Assembly: GCF_040412425.1 (NCBI RefSeq)
Contig: NC_089749.1
Coordinates: 31,978,313-32,042,312 of the forward strand
Source: Macrobrachium rosenbergii
Lineage: Eukaryota; Arthropoda; Malacostraca; Decapoda; Palaemonidae
Direction of reading: 5' to 3'
DNA: 64,000 nucleotides
Shown: piece by piece, positions 1 to 11,068 of the stretch
Layout of the letters: the number at the start of each line of letters is the position of its first letter
Numbering within the stretch: position 1 is the stretch's first letter
Position numbers and translations under genes: made by a program
The notes under the pieces: model-generated
Databases searched by the model: none
Seen by the model: the letters and a program-made list of their open reading frames with translations, nothing else
Told to the model about the DNA's origin: nothing

Positions 1-1859
1 GCAGGGTTTACCTGGGAGGTATTGGGGACTGATGTTATTGGGTTTTGGCCCAAATATATGCTGCTGGAGTTATGCCACAAAGATATAATCTCCCCCTTCC
101 TCTCCCTTGCTGAACCCTAGGACCAATCGTGACAGCCTGAAACGAGCTGTCTCATCCTTAAAACTTGCTGCCAAGAGCACACTGCAAATTTCGCACATAT
201 ATGGAGACCAAGCAAATCTGTCCTGTTTTTTGAAAGGACTATGCTCATGCAGACATTGCTGCCATAAGACTGAAAAAGTTTGACTGCACTATGTAAGTAA
301 GTAGTATGGTAAGTCCCAGCCCCTCAGGCCTCATGGTTGAATGCAAATGGCTCCCTGGTGCTGTGGCACTTCTAAGATATTACTGGGGCAGAAACGTTAT
401 CCTCCATCCCATCCAACATGGTTAGTAAAGTCACCAAATTGTCATAGTTAACACACACACACACACACAAGTTCTTCACCCCTCCTTATTCATTGGTACT
501 CCTTCATAGGAACCCTCAATAAAAGAGGAAAGGTGATCCCTCTAGTGACTTTAATATGGACTGCTTTTCATCTGGTTGGTTAAGATTTTTTCAGGAGCTA
601 AGCCATTTCAATAGCAGTCAATTTTTTTTATATGCTCCTTTGAGGACAAGCAGCAGCTACATTATCAAAACATGTTTTGCCACAGGAAAAACCTCATTTT
701 GACAGCCACTATTAGTCCTCAAACCCACATGCTTTACCTGACAAAAAGGCACGGGAATCTTTGATGGATGTATTCTTTCACAGGCCTTGCTACTTATAGC
801 GGAGCCTGACCAACCTTTGCCACTGTTGCCCCACCTGCAAAAGATGGGTGAATCATACTCTTCAGGGCAGTCATTGTAAGACAGGATAAAGTGCCTTCCT
901 ATCTTGAGTCTCCAGTTACACTTCTTCATTGTACCTTCTGGCCTACCCAAGCCATGAGAAATCTACTGATATTAGTCAGTCTTATAGAGCCTTTGTGGGA
1001 CCACAAGAGTAACTCCTTTGAGAAAGTGCAGCAGTTACCAAAAATAAGTTTTTTTTTATGTTAAAACCTGATTTTTTTTTACAAATGGTCCCAAGTCCAG
1101 TTCTGGCATTGGATGTGGAATTTTTAATAATAATTTTAGTAATAGAGGAGCCTTCAGAACTGAGTTAAATGATATTTTAATGACATTAGAATATATTGTA
1201 ACAATACCAAGTTCTCATTTCACAATTTTTTATGATCTTAGTAGAGTTTTGCAGTCCATTGAAATTTTCATTACTGATCATTCAGCAGTACTGGAAATAC
1301 CAGTGTTTATTTCTGTAGCAGTGCTAAGGCAACACTTTCATTTTGTTGGGTTCCTGCCCATGGAAATAAAAAGGCACATTAGCCAGTTAAACAAGCAGCA
1401 ACAAATCTAATTCTACAACAATTTGTTGTTCCCTATCATAATTTCTTTTCTTCTATTTCAAATCCAATTCAGAATTTGTGGCAGAAGCAATGGCATAAAT
1501 AATTTAAAATCCTACATCGACACCATACAGAACTTAGGCTGTTGATGAAAATTATTGTGAAACTGTCAATCATTAGTTTGGAAACATACAAAGGATGGTT
1601 TAACCAGACCAATGATTTAAATTTCTTAACTCTCACAGGTCTCACCTTAAATTATTTTTTTTTATGAAACAAAATTAAATTATATCTTCGCCAATATATT
1701 ACATTGTCATGGTGAACCCCTTCAATTACAATACTTACCATTTAAGATTCAAGGTTTAGTTCTTAAACTAATGACTAGTTTACAAGGCACTGTTTCAGTA
1801 AAGGACATCTTTAAAATTCAAAGTCTGAGCACTGTACAAACACTAGAATATTTGCTTAC
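1..1859. other. Intronic/unassigned sequence downstream of deltex exon
   Basis: AT-rich sequence with a short (CA)n tract near 451-469. A 97-codon minus-strand open frame at 657-950 does not resemble any family I know and has no splice context that links it to deltex. I found no continuation of the Deltex C-terminal domain here, so the next deltex exon probably lies outside the window to the left. Confidence 0.5.
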
Positions 1860-2088
1860 CAATATGTTATCTGTATAGTACCAACACCTCTATAACCAGG
1901 AAGAGGCTGTGGTAAGATGGTAATCTTCATTTTACCATCAGGTTGCGTGCCTCGTTTCTCTCCATGAATTGTTTTGCAATTAGGGCACTCTAGGAACTGT
2001 GGAGTAGTTTTTATCATACTCCTAATACAAGCTGCATGGAACATATGATTACAAAGGCTCAAGCTGACAACACCATTACCATGAAACC
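1860..2088 (-). CDS. dx: Deltex-family E3 ubiquitin ligase, exon with second half of RING-H2 and start of DTC domain
   Basis: Internal exon of 229 nt. The acceptor (AG at 2090-2089) follows a pyrimidine-rich stretch ending TCTCATTACAG; the donor reads GGTAAG (GT at 1859-1858). The translated product has the RING motif CNHMFHAAC, then CPNCKTIHGEKRGTQPDGKM and LPGYRGVGTIQITY. These match the Deltex signature C-x-H-x2-H-x2-C...C-P-x-C-K-x-I-x-G-x-K-x-GTQPxGKM...LPG(F/Y)xxxxTI. Deltex proteins are RING E3 ligases that modulate Notch signalling; the DTC domain follows the RING. The exon starts in phase 1 (first two bases GG complete a Gly codon) and ends with two bases of a split codon. Its first-half partner is the exon at 27779-27665. 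The insert seen in DTX1/2/4 between the HH pair and CPxC is shorter here, so the subfamily (DTX1/2/4 or other) is unresolved. The reading frame has no stops, so the exon looks functional. Confidence 0.9.
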
Positions 2089-2900
2089 CTGTAATGAGAC
2101 AGAAGTCATTATCTTATGCCATAAAATTAGCAATTATCAGATGCAAAAAATGACGAAATACAAAAGCAATTCAGAGACAATACATGCAAAAAATTGAACT
2201 ATTACATCTGAGCCTCTCTTATTTCTACTTAAACTTTTCTAAATATGCAGAGAAATTACCACTCCAAATGCATTACAGTACTGACAAACCCCAAGTACTG
2301 TAAAGAAATGGAACTTCAAGAACCCATAGGTACTGAATTTTGGCATGAAGTAGAGATTAAGTATAAAAGGGGAAAGCAATCAGATTTATATCAATAGCCT
2401 AATTTTTTGGCAAGCAATACCACTGATCTACTAATACGATTCAGTTACTATTGCCTGGTAAATTTACCAACACCTGGAGTAAAAAAAAAACCATAACTCT
2501 CATAGGTCTGATCCAAAAGTTTGTTATGATAAAGACAGCCTCGTAATGATATTTTACTTTTACACTGTTACTATATTCTATGTTGACTAAAAACAAATAG
2601 AGGTAATACTTAAAAGCCAGGGCAGCCATTAATGCCTTCATTTGCACTGCTGAATGAACACCATTTCAATGCATGGAACTCACCCCTCATGTATAAAAAG
2701 TGTCTCATGGATGACATGAGACTCCCCCCACGCCCCCGTCACAATTCTTTTGGTTCTACTTAGGCAACTCGTAACAGATATGTATTACTTTTCCAAGATC
2801 ACTGTAAGAAGTTTGTCAATGTTCTAGTGACAAAGGGGAACACTTGATTTTCAACTTAAAGGATACCTTCTGGAAGAGGTACAGACCTTCAGTAAGCCTC
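2089..2900. other. Unassigned intron sequence
   Basis: AT-rich sequence with no recognisable coding or terminal repeats. A 68-codon minus frame at 2441-2647 looks spurious. Confidence 0.5.
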
Positions 2901-2902
2901 AA

Positions 2903-3460
2903 ATGCCACGTAGGAAGGAACTCTTTCTCAATGATGAAGCACAGACACTTTTATTTGGATATGACAATGATATCAGTGGACCTAAATTATCATGTAGTTC
3001 TAGAGACATTAGTGAATATGGTGATGCTTATGATAAAGTTACAAACAACCCTGTCTTAGGTGATTTTATAACTTCAGGTTCTATCAAAGATGATCTTGAA
3101 TCAGAAGAAATGGTGGAAGAGGAAGAGTTGCCAAGCACAAGCAGTGGTGTGAGCAAGGTCAAAAAATGAGATAAAATTTATAAGTGGATCAACATTTATG
3201 ATTCAGATGGTCAAAATCGGTGCCTTGAGACTTTCATAGGTGATAATTTTGTCGCATTTTCTACAGAATGAAAATGTAGTCAATGTTTGATTTCTTTTAT
3301 GCAGTCTTCTTGAAGGAAACTTTTCACTATATGGTTACAAAAACCAGAATAAAACTGCAGAGATTTTCTCAACAAGACTCAAATAAAGCCAATTTCCTGT
3401 TACAGAAAATGGTTTCCAACAGCCACAGATGAAATGAACCCTTTCACTTAACAAAGAATG
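2903..3460 (+). pseudogene. piggyBac-like transposase N-terminal relic
   Basis: An 88-codon frame (2903-3169) begins MPRRKE, is acidic and ends in ...EEEELPSTSSGVSK. After a stop, the sequence continues KWINIYDSDGQNRCLETFIG. A further frame gives MFDFFYAVFLKETFHYMVTKT, followed after a frame change by KWFPTATDEM. This order fits piggyBac transposases: an acidic N-terminus with an S-T-S-G run, then W...(D)..., then a 'DFF..FF.D.L...IV..TNRYA' helix, then KW.P.T.DEM. Several stops and frameshifts make it a dead fragment, and the catalytic DDD core is not visible. TIRs were not found around it. The identification rests on motif order alone. Confidence 0.55.
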
Positions 3461-3651
3461 ATATTGATATCCAAATTTAAGTCCTTCACATTCTGATGAC
3501 GTATGAAAAAAAAAAGATTGCACAAACCAGCAGACAAGATTAGGATCATTTTTGGCAACTGTTCTTGATATTTTTTATACATGTGTAACATGTTTATTTG
3601 TTCTGTATAGTTTTAGATTATTATTCTATACTTAGTTCATTTATCTTTTTT

Positions 3652-3652
<1 letters not shown>

Positions 3653-3731
<79 letters not shown>
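3653..3731 (+). repeat. (GA)n microsatellite
   Basis: About 79 bp of uninterrupted GA dinucleotides, a few bases outside the left TIR of the mariner-like element. Confidence 0.98.
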
Positions 3732-3733
<2 letters not shown>

Positions 3734-3753
3734 TTTTTTATACATATAACATA

Positions 3754-5127
3754 CCGGGTGTTTCGAAATTAGAGGGCGCCCCCTCCACAGAACAAATGGA
3801 AAGTTATAAAGTTTTCTGCTATAGCCTATCTCCAAGCACATTATTTTAAGTTTCTATTAAGCTATTTTTCATTTTACATTTCTTGTATTTTCAGACCGAT
3901 TGACAGAGTTAGATACAGCCATGGCTAACAGCTCGGAGAAAATCAGATGGATTGACTGAATCCCGGCTATAATCTTAAGAGAGGCCAGGGATGCTGGCAC
4001 ATCCTTCATTTCACGTTTCCTGGATAGCTAAATACATTAAAAGAGATGAATCCTTTGTTAAAAGAAACTGGAACAAAAATCCACATGACTGTCATCGAGA
4101 AAAGAGTGAGAATCTTGGAAGGCCTTAAGTCCTTTCTCAGGAGTCAAAAGACATCATAGCTGAGGCAGTGGGTAGACCAAGAAAGTCTTTACGTACATTG
4201 GCGCTTGAACTAGAATCAAAAAGGGGAAAGAAGAGAAGTTATAGTGCTGTATATCGTGAGTTGAAAAAATCTGGTATCAAGCCATTTCATGTTATCAGCT
4301 AGCCCAACATCACTCAGCAACAGAGAGAAGACAGCGCATGGTTTTGTGGTTCATTTCTTAAAGATTGGGATGAAGCTGACTTTCTCCATGTTGCCGCATC
4401 AGATGAATTCTTCATTTACACAGTCAGGAAGCCAAACCATAAAAATGACATCTTTTGGGCTGCAAAGTTGGATGATATCAGTGATGATGTGCGGTATCGC
4501 CAAGTTGTGAAATTTCCTGAATGTTTGGGAATTTTTCTCTGTTTCACAGCCAAATGATTAATGTGGATCATCAAAGAAAAAGGATAGTCATGGAATGGCA
4601 GATACTTCAGAGAAACTGTGCTTACTGGTGGAGTATTTCCTTTCCACAAAGATCCTGAGAGTGTGTTATCTGTTGAAGAAGTCACATTTTTGCATGATAA
4701 GGCACCATGTTTCAAGGCTCTTCAGACACAGGAGCTGCTTCGAAACAGTGGTATCGATTTCTTCTCGTCAAGTGAATTTCCAGGTAGCTCCCTGACCTTA
4801 ATGTGTGTGAAAACACTGGTAGTATCTTAAAGGATCGTGTTGAAGCAAGCACAGTGAACTATGATGGTATACCAAGCCTCGACGACCTGCGAAGAGAGGT
4901 GACCGAAGTGCTCAGGGAAATGGAGTTTGAGTCTCAGCTTTTTTGCAATTTGCTGAAATCATACCGCTCAAGAATGCAGGCTGCGGTACAGGCAGATGGA
5001 GGCCACGCAAAATTTTAAATACTCAGAGAGAAACCTAAATAAACACCTGTTCTGAATTACCTTTGTTTTTGTCCATATCAATTTTAGTTTATGCTGTAGG
5101 GGGGGGCTCTAATTTCGAAACACCCTG
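3754..5127 (+). mobile_element. mariner-like (Tc1/mariner) element with TIRs and TA duplication
   Basis: The left end reads TA|CCGGGTGTTTCGAAATTAGAG; the right end, reverse complemented, reads CAGGGTGTTTCGAAATTAGAG|TA. The terminal inverted repeats are about 21 bp with one mismatch, and both ends are flanked by the dinucleotide TA, the target duplication of Tc1/mariner. The length is 1374 bp, right for a single-ORF mariner-type element. It encodes a broken transposase on the plus strand. Confidence 0.9.
4080..5018 (+). pseudogene. mariner-like transposase, frameshifted
   Basis: Pieces in three frames line up in the order expected of a mariner-type DD(3x)D transposase. They are: an N-terminal helix-turn-helix region containing EAVGRPRKSLRTLALELE; then QREDSAWFC...LKDWDEADFL...ASDEFFIYT with the first catalytic Asp; then FLHDKAPCFKALQ with the second; then LPDLNVCENTGSILKDRVE with the third acid in the PDLN...EN block. 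The second and third acids are about 34 residues apart, once a one-base frame change near 4785 is allowed for. The last open stretch (4803-5018) ends ...MQAAVQADGGHAKF. Stops and shifts in the first half show that it cannot encode an active enzyme. Confidence 0.8.
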
Positions 5128-5190
5128 TATTTGTTTTGTTTAGTCTTGGATTTTTACTCTTTAATTAAATTATTTATTTATTTTCTGCAC

Positions 5191-5191
<1 letters not shown>

Positions 5192-5280
<89 letters not shown>
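5192..5280 (+). repeat. (GA)n microsatellite
   Basis: About 89 bp of GA repeats just outside the right end of the mariner-like element. The element is thus bracketed by two long GA tracts. Confidence 0.97.
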
Positions 5281-5282
<2 letters not shown>

Positions 5283-6039
5283 CAGTTGTCTAGATCTCTG
5301 TTGAAATCAGAATGGATAATAGGATACAGCCTACTCACTCCCAGAGCTCCAACTGCTAACAATAAAAAGACCTGGTCAGACAGTAAAACCTCAAATCAGA
5401 ATGTTGTATAGGCACCAATATCTGCCCCTGAGAATGATGATGAAAACCTTTGGTGAGACGACACAATGTGCATTCTTTCACCAGATGGAAAATACCTCAT
5501 TAATGAAAGGAAAACTGACTGAGGTTGAGCATATAGAATTTTGGGACAGAGCAGCCTTTCCCAATACTGAATGGCACTCAGTTCCTCCTTCAATAAGAAT
5601 TCAGAAACTGTTGAAGGAGATTGTTATCCTGTCTAAAAATATAGCAATGAAAGTCAAATAGAAGTAACCATATTAATGAAAGCCATATAAGCAACCTTTC
5701 TCCACTGTACAGGAAACTACAGTGCATCAACAATTTTACACTACCAATAACTTCTCTGGGAGGCACCAGCTCAATGTCTCTTCACTTCTGAAACAATCAA
5801 TCATGTGATGACAGAATTTCAGAATTTTGTGATGACTGGGAAATGGGAGTTTATGGCAAAAAATAAAGCCATTTGTCTACACCATCCCAGTATCTGATAG
5901 TGCTATAAAGGAATGAGCAACATTTTTCCTCCCTTAGGAGGAAAAAGCTCCCACTGGACATGGCTACCCAGCAATTTGGGACCCCTATGAGAAAAACCTC
6001 AGCATAGCCATGGTTGAATTTTATGCGATGCTCCACCTA
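5281..6039. other. Unassigned sequence
   Basis: An 86-codon plus-strand frame at 5401-5661 (starts MLYRHQYLP, contains LTEVEHIEFWDRAAFPNTEWH) resembles nothing I recognise. It may be a transposon-derived relic. No other structure seen. Confidence 0.4.
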
Positions 6040-6043
6040 TTAA

Positions 6044-8228
6044 CCCTTAAACGCCGAGCCTCTATTTACAAAAATGTCTCCCGTATGCCGACAGCGTTCG
6101 GGAGTTAGCGCCGAAGCGGAAAAAAAGTTTTTTTTTTTTTAAATCACAGCATGCTTAGTTTTTAAGATTAAGAGTTCATTTTTGGCTCCTTTTTTTGCCA
6201 TTGCCTGAAGTTTAGTATGCAACCATCAGAAATGAAAAAAATATCATTATCATATATAAATATTAAAATATATGACAGCGCAAAAAAAATTTTTCATATA
6301 TAATTTTATACAAATCGCGCTGTGAGCAAAACGGTTAAAGCTAACGGGTTTTTTTTTGTATTGTACACTAAATTGCAATGATTTTGGTATATAACAAATT
6401 GTAAAACGATCAAAGCAACACAGAAAATATTATCACAAAATGATGAATGAATTCGTAACGCGCGGACTTAGAAAAATGTTTTTTTTAAAATTCACCATAA
6501 ATCGAAATATTGTGCTAGAGACTTCCCGTTTGTTGAAAAATGAAGCTAATTGATTGAATATTACTAGACTGTAAGTGTTTTAGCTTACAATTGCAGTTTT
6601 CGAACATTTCGGTCGAGTTAAAGTTGACCGAAAGTAGAATTTTTTCTATTTATCGTGATTTATATGAAAATATTTCAAAACTGATAAAAGCTACAACCAT
6701 GAGTTATTTTCTGTTGTATTGTACATGAAATTGCACACAATATCATATACAAAACTTTATGTAACGACTAATATAAAACGGTGCAAACATTACGACAACG
6801 TGACAAAAGAATTTCTGAGATGTTCGGCCAAGTTACCGCGCAGACATCAGGAAAATGTTTTTTTCAAAAATTCACCATAAATCGAAATATTGTGCTAGAG
6901 ACTTCCAATTTATTGCAAAATGAAGGTAAATGATTGAATATTACTAGAATGTAAGAGTTTTAGCTTACAATTGCGTTTTTCAACCATTTCGGTCGAGTTA
7001 AAGTTGACCGAAGGTTGAAATTTTGGCAGTTATCGTGATTTATGTGAAAATATTTCAAAACTGATAAAAGCTACAACCATGAGCTATTTTCTGTTGTATT
7101 CTACATGAAATTGCGCACATTTTCATATATAAAAGTTTATGCAACGACTAATGTAAAACGATGCAAACATTACGACAATGTGACGAAAGAATTTCAGAGA
7201 TGTTCGGCTGAGTTACCGCGCGCAGACGTAAGGAAAAAGTTTTTTTTTCAGAAATTCATCATAAATCGAAATATTGTGCTAGAGACTTCCAGTTTGTTGC
7301 AAAATGAAGGTAAATGATTGAATATTACTAGAATGTAAGAGTTTTAGCTTATAATTGCGTTTTTTTACCATTTCGGTTGAGTTAAAGTTGACAGAAGGTT
7401 GAAATTTTGGCAGTTATCGTGATTTATATGAAAATATTTCAAAACTGATAAAAGCTACAACTATGAGTTATTTTCTGTTGTATTCTACATGAAACTGCGC
7501 ACATTTCCATATATAAAACTTTATGTAACGACTAATATAAAACGGTGCAAACATTACGACAACGTGACAAAAGAATTTCTGCCGCGGACGTAAGGAAAAA
7601 GTTTTTTCAAAAATTCACCATAAATCGAAATATTGTGCTAGAGACTTCCAATTTGTTGCAAAATGAAGGTAAATGATTGAATATTACTAGAATGTAAGAG
7701 TTTTAGCTTAAAATTGCGTTTTTTTACCATTTCGGTCGAGTCAAAGTTGACCGAAGGTTGAAATTTTGGCAGTTATCGTGGTTTATATGAAAATATTTCC
7801 AAACTGATAAAAGCTACAACCATGGGTTGTATGTTGCTGTATTTTACATGAAATTGCGCACCTTTTCATATATAAAACTTTATGTAACAGCTAATATAAA
7901 ACAGTGCAAAACTTACGACAAAATGACAAAAGAATTTCTGAAATTTTCGGCCAAGTTACCGTGCGGGCGTAAGGAGAAAGTTTTTTTCAAAAATTCACCA
8001 TAAATCGAAATATTGTGCTAGAGACTTCCAATTTGTTGCAAAATGAAGGTAAATGATTGAATATTACTAGAATGTAAGAGTTTTAGCTTACAATTGCGTT
8101 TTTCGACCATTTCGGTCGAGTCAAAGTTGACCGAAGGTTGAAATTTGTAGTCGACGTACGGTACGTCCACTCGGCACCCAACAGACAATTTTAGTCGACG
8201 TATGATACGTCCAGTCGGCGTTTAAGGG
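6044..8228. mobile_element. piggyBac-like non-autonomous element carrying a satellite array
   Basis: It is flanked on both sides by TTAA (6040-6043 and 8229-8232), the piggyBac target duplication. The left end is CCCTTAAACGCCGAGCC and the right end, reverse complemented, CCCTTAAACGCCGACTGG. That gives a perfect 14-bp TIR beginning with the CCC typical of piggyBac elements. The 2185-bp body has no transposase; most of it is a ~380-bp tandem repeat. The right subterminal region has two copies of a motif AGTCGACGTA..ACGTCC..TCGGC, 43 bp apart. The element must depend on a transposase from elsewhere. Confidence 0.82.
6320..8142. repeat. ~380-bp tandem satellite array inside piggyBac-like element
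   Basis: The landmark TTCACCATAAATCGAAATAT (one variant has TTCATC) recurs at 6491, 6871, 7255, 7614 and 7994. The spacings are 380, 384, 359 and 380 bp. There are four complete units, a truncated right unit and a diverged partial left unit. Each unit also carries TGATTGAATATTACTAGA, a TTCGGTC...GACCGAA hairpin and an ACTGATAAAAGCTACAAC block. The ~20-bp deficit in the third spacing is a deletion near 7580. Confidence 0.93.
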
Positions 8229-8232
8229 TTAA

Positions 8233-9574
8233 AGGGCTTCTAGAGTCTTCCAGAACAATGTTCACTGCAGAAGCCAACATATTTATGTGGATCCTATTGG
8301 GAGCACTCTACAACTTCTGGAGTGTCGCATTAAGGTAGGCTCCAACATTTCACTCCCCAAAGTAACCTCCCTATTTCATTCTTCCCTTATCTGTTAGGAC
8401 CCTTTTAGAAGAGTCTCTTGCCACACAACTCACTGAATGAGCCCAACAACAGAACTGCACAATACTGTATATATTGATCTTGAAAAAGAGGAATCTGGGA
8501 AACAATACCCTTGAGAGTTTCCTCTTCCTTTGCCTAACAGAGCTTGGTGTGAATCAAAGCCCTACAAACCTCCAGTCACTACTAAAGGACCCCTCCGACA
8601 GCAGAAGAAAACAATAGCATCAGCACCCCTTTCAATGCAGACAAGACACTCCTACAGGAAAAGATAAATTAACTCCTGAACTACATATTACAAGGAAGGG
8701 AAGAGGTGGGAACCCATAGGACTTGCATGGCTGGGGTTGTCTTCTAAAGCATGACATTCAAACCCTTGGAGGACACAGTATAATTTTCAATGGGCTGGGG
8801 TAGAGATGGTCTCACCCTCCCCCTCCTCTAAAGTAGTTTTTCCAAAAACAGACCCCCTTTTAAAAATGGGGCATAGAGAAAGACCATTTTATAGGGGTCA
8901 TAAACGAAAGGGTTGAAATGTAATAAGCTTTGAGGCTTCCTACATAATTATTCATTAGCCCACTACAAACATGTATTGGTCAATAGATGATTAAATGGTG
9001 ACACCCATTTTTCCAGCTATTATGCAGCAGGTTTTATAGCAATACATTTCTGGCATTTTGAAAGTGAATCTGAAGACAGAAACGATCGTTTACAAAAACT
9101 GAACCCCTCCCCAGCTACTGGAAAACCTTCTCAATGATAAATTATCTCCTCCAAGGAACCTAAGTTTAGATGTATCTTTACTGTTGTGTAAAGGAAGGCT
9201 AATGTTTCACCAGTATATAAAGAGCAAGCATTCAAAATTTAAAATAAAGATTTTCAAACTGGTTTATGGAAACAGTGTTACCTCACTCCATGGTTTGAGA
9301 GGTACAACAATGACATGAGCAAATCATAAAAGTTATGTAAACAATTTATCAACTTGATATTTGCCTACATATCATTTGTATATTTAAGCATTCCATTATA
9401 AGAAAACATTAAAATAAAATGACAGTACAATACTCTAAGAGATAAAAATAACATTCCATTAAAAGAAAACATTAAAAAACACAAAAATACAATACTCTAT
9501 GAGATAAAAATAACAGACTCATCAAAGTACACATATAAAATTTCAAAATTAGTTAGATTTCAATTAGCAGAATG
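8233..9574. other. Unassigned intron sequence
   Basis: No coding frames, terminal repeats or long microsatellites. The 9400-9540 stretch contains a short direct repeat of ACATTCCATTA(A/T)AAGAAAACATTAAA. Nothing else seen. Confidence 0.5.
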
Positions 9575-9865
9575 CAGTCATATCTTGAACTTATGAGGTT
9601 TCATATCCCGAACTTATGCTAGGTTAGGTTCCAGAATCCCTCGTCCAAGACAAATTTTTGCATAATTTTGGCACGGTCTCAAAAAATGCTAATAAATGCT
9701 TATTTCTAGAGTTTAAACACTAAATATGACCCTAACCATGCTCCCAAATTATTAAGCTAACTTTTAAATGAAATTAAAGTTACTGTAATTTCATTTTAAA
9801 AGTTAGCTTAATACATTACCCCTAAAAAAATAAATGGTTGACATAAAAAGGGAGAGTTGGAAGAG

Positions 9866-9868
<3 letters not shown>

Positions 9869-9937
<69 letters not shown>
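9869..9937 (+). repeat. (CT)n microsatellite
   Basis: Uninterrupted CT dinucleotides within the family B repeat. Confidence 0.97.
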
Positions 9938-9939
<2 letters not shown>

Positions 9940-10229
9940 TCTCACAGATCTATTTTTAGAAGACTTCTCAACCTCTTTTTAATAACTTCTTTATTCTACG
10001 TCTCTCTCTCTCTATTGTTCTGAAAAGCTTTTTCATGAATACACAGTCTCTTTTATTTGGACTAATACAAGTCTTAGTTATTGTCTCTATGTTTTAGAAT
10101 GTATCTGCCACACTAGCGCAATTGCAGTTTGTAGATGGTACAGGTAAAATTAGATAAATTTAAACTGTCTACTGTACAGGTAAAGACGTACACAGAAATA
10201 ATAAGTTGTAAAAATGCGTGAGCGCTAAC

Positions 10230-10232
<3 letters not shown>

Positions 10233-10311
<79 letters not shown>
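10233..10311 (+). repeat. (GA)n microsatellite
   Basis: About 79 bp of GA repeats following GCGCTAACTACGA. The same junction occurs in inverse orientation at 16316-16390. Confidence 0.97.
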
Positions 10312-10313
<2 letters not shown>

Positions 10314-10440
10314 GTCCTTACTTGAAATAACAAGTTAAATTATTTATGAATTATTACGTAGACAGAGAGAATAACATGAGAGAAAGAGAAGTTATTCTTA
10401 CGTTAGATATCGAAAAATGGAAATTCATGATGTATGAAGG

Positions 10441-10445
<5 letters not shown>

Positions 10446-10531
<86 letters not shown>
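10446..10531 (+). repeat. (GA)n microsatellite
   Basis: About 86 bp of GA repeats. Open frames across it (Arg-Glu or Ser-Leu runs) are artefacts of the repeat. Confidence 0.97.
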
Positions 10532-10533
<2 letters not shown>

Positions 10534-11066
10534 TGCATATGTAACTTTGGTGGTTTTGTGGCAATGCAGCTGGCCACATGATAAAGCTGGCATTATGTAC
10601 CAAGCAAAAAATCCCTGCACTCTGAAGGATAAGACCAAGTAGGTTCTTCCTGCTTACAGGCAACACACCAAGGTATGAATCACTGCAATGGTGTTTACAC
10701 TGCAGTTGCAAATGCTTTATTCCCAAAGTAAAGAGTTATTTAGAGAAGAAGGGATTGCTTGCAAAGTTCTCTTAATAGTTGAGAGCTTCTGGCCATCCTC
10801 AATCCATTGATATCAAAAGCCCAGATGTACAGGTTGACTCGCCAGGTCTCCAATTTAATCTAAGCAGCTACTGATGCTAACCCCAACCTGAATGTTTCAA
10901 GGAGCAATGAATGAACTGAAACTGGAAACAGCGAATACCTGTTGGAAAAATAAGTGAAGTGAGGCTGTGAATGACTTCACGGGCAGCTTTTTAATGCATT
11001 TCTGAGTATAATTTTTTCTGTCATACAGTAACAGGAACAAAGAAGAGATGTATTATTAGAGAACTA
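10532..11066. other. Unassigned sequence
   Basis: No recognisable gene or terminal repeat between the GA microsatellite and the Tigger-like element. Confidence 0.5.
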
Positions 11067-11068
11067 TA

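Larger units (their letters stand above)
9575..10312 (-). mobile_element. Partial Tigger-like repeat (family B)
   Basis: It begins CAGTCATATCTTGAACTTATGAGG and, read rightwards, matches the reverse complement of 16903-16316. Shared segments include the CCAGAATCCCTCGTCC block, the TTTTAAATGAAATTAAAGTTA region, a (CT)n/(GA)n tract, TACAGGTAAAGACGTAC, and AACTTATTATT/GCGTGAGCGCTAACTACGA next to GA repeats. Only one end is recognisable; the far end is lost beyond the GA tract at 10233-10311. No transposase remains. Confidence 0.7.

Noticed and set aside
657..950. 97-codon minus frame as a 3' deltex exon
   Set aside because: It does not show the Deltex C-terminal signatures (GFPRQ...YLP, LIFTVGTS, HHKTE, GYPDP), and I found no matching splice acceptor.
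3598..3849. Arg-Glu and Ser-Leu repeat frames over GA/CT tracts (also near 10346-10726, 40039-40491 and 46963-47213)
   Set aside because: Translations of dinucleotide repeats, present in both strands at once.
6320..8142. CRISPR-like array
   Set aside because: Units are ~380 bp, without short repeats separated by unique spacers, and lie inside a TTAA-flanked transposon of a eukaryote.
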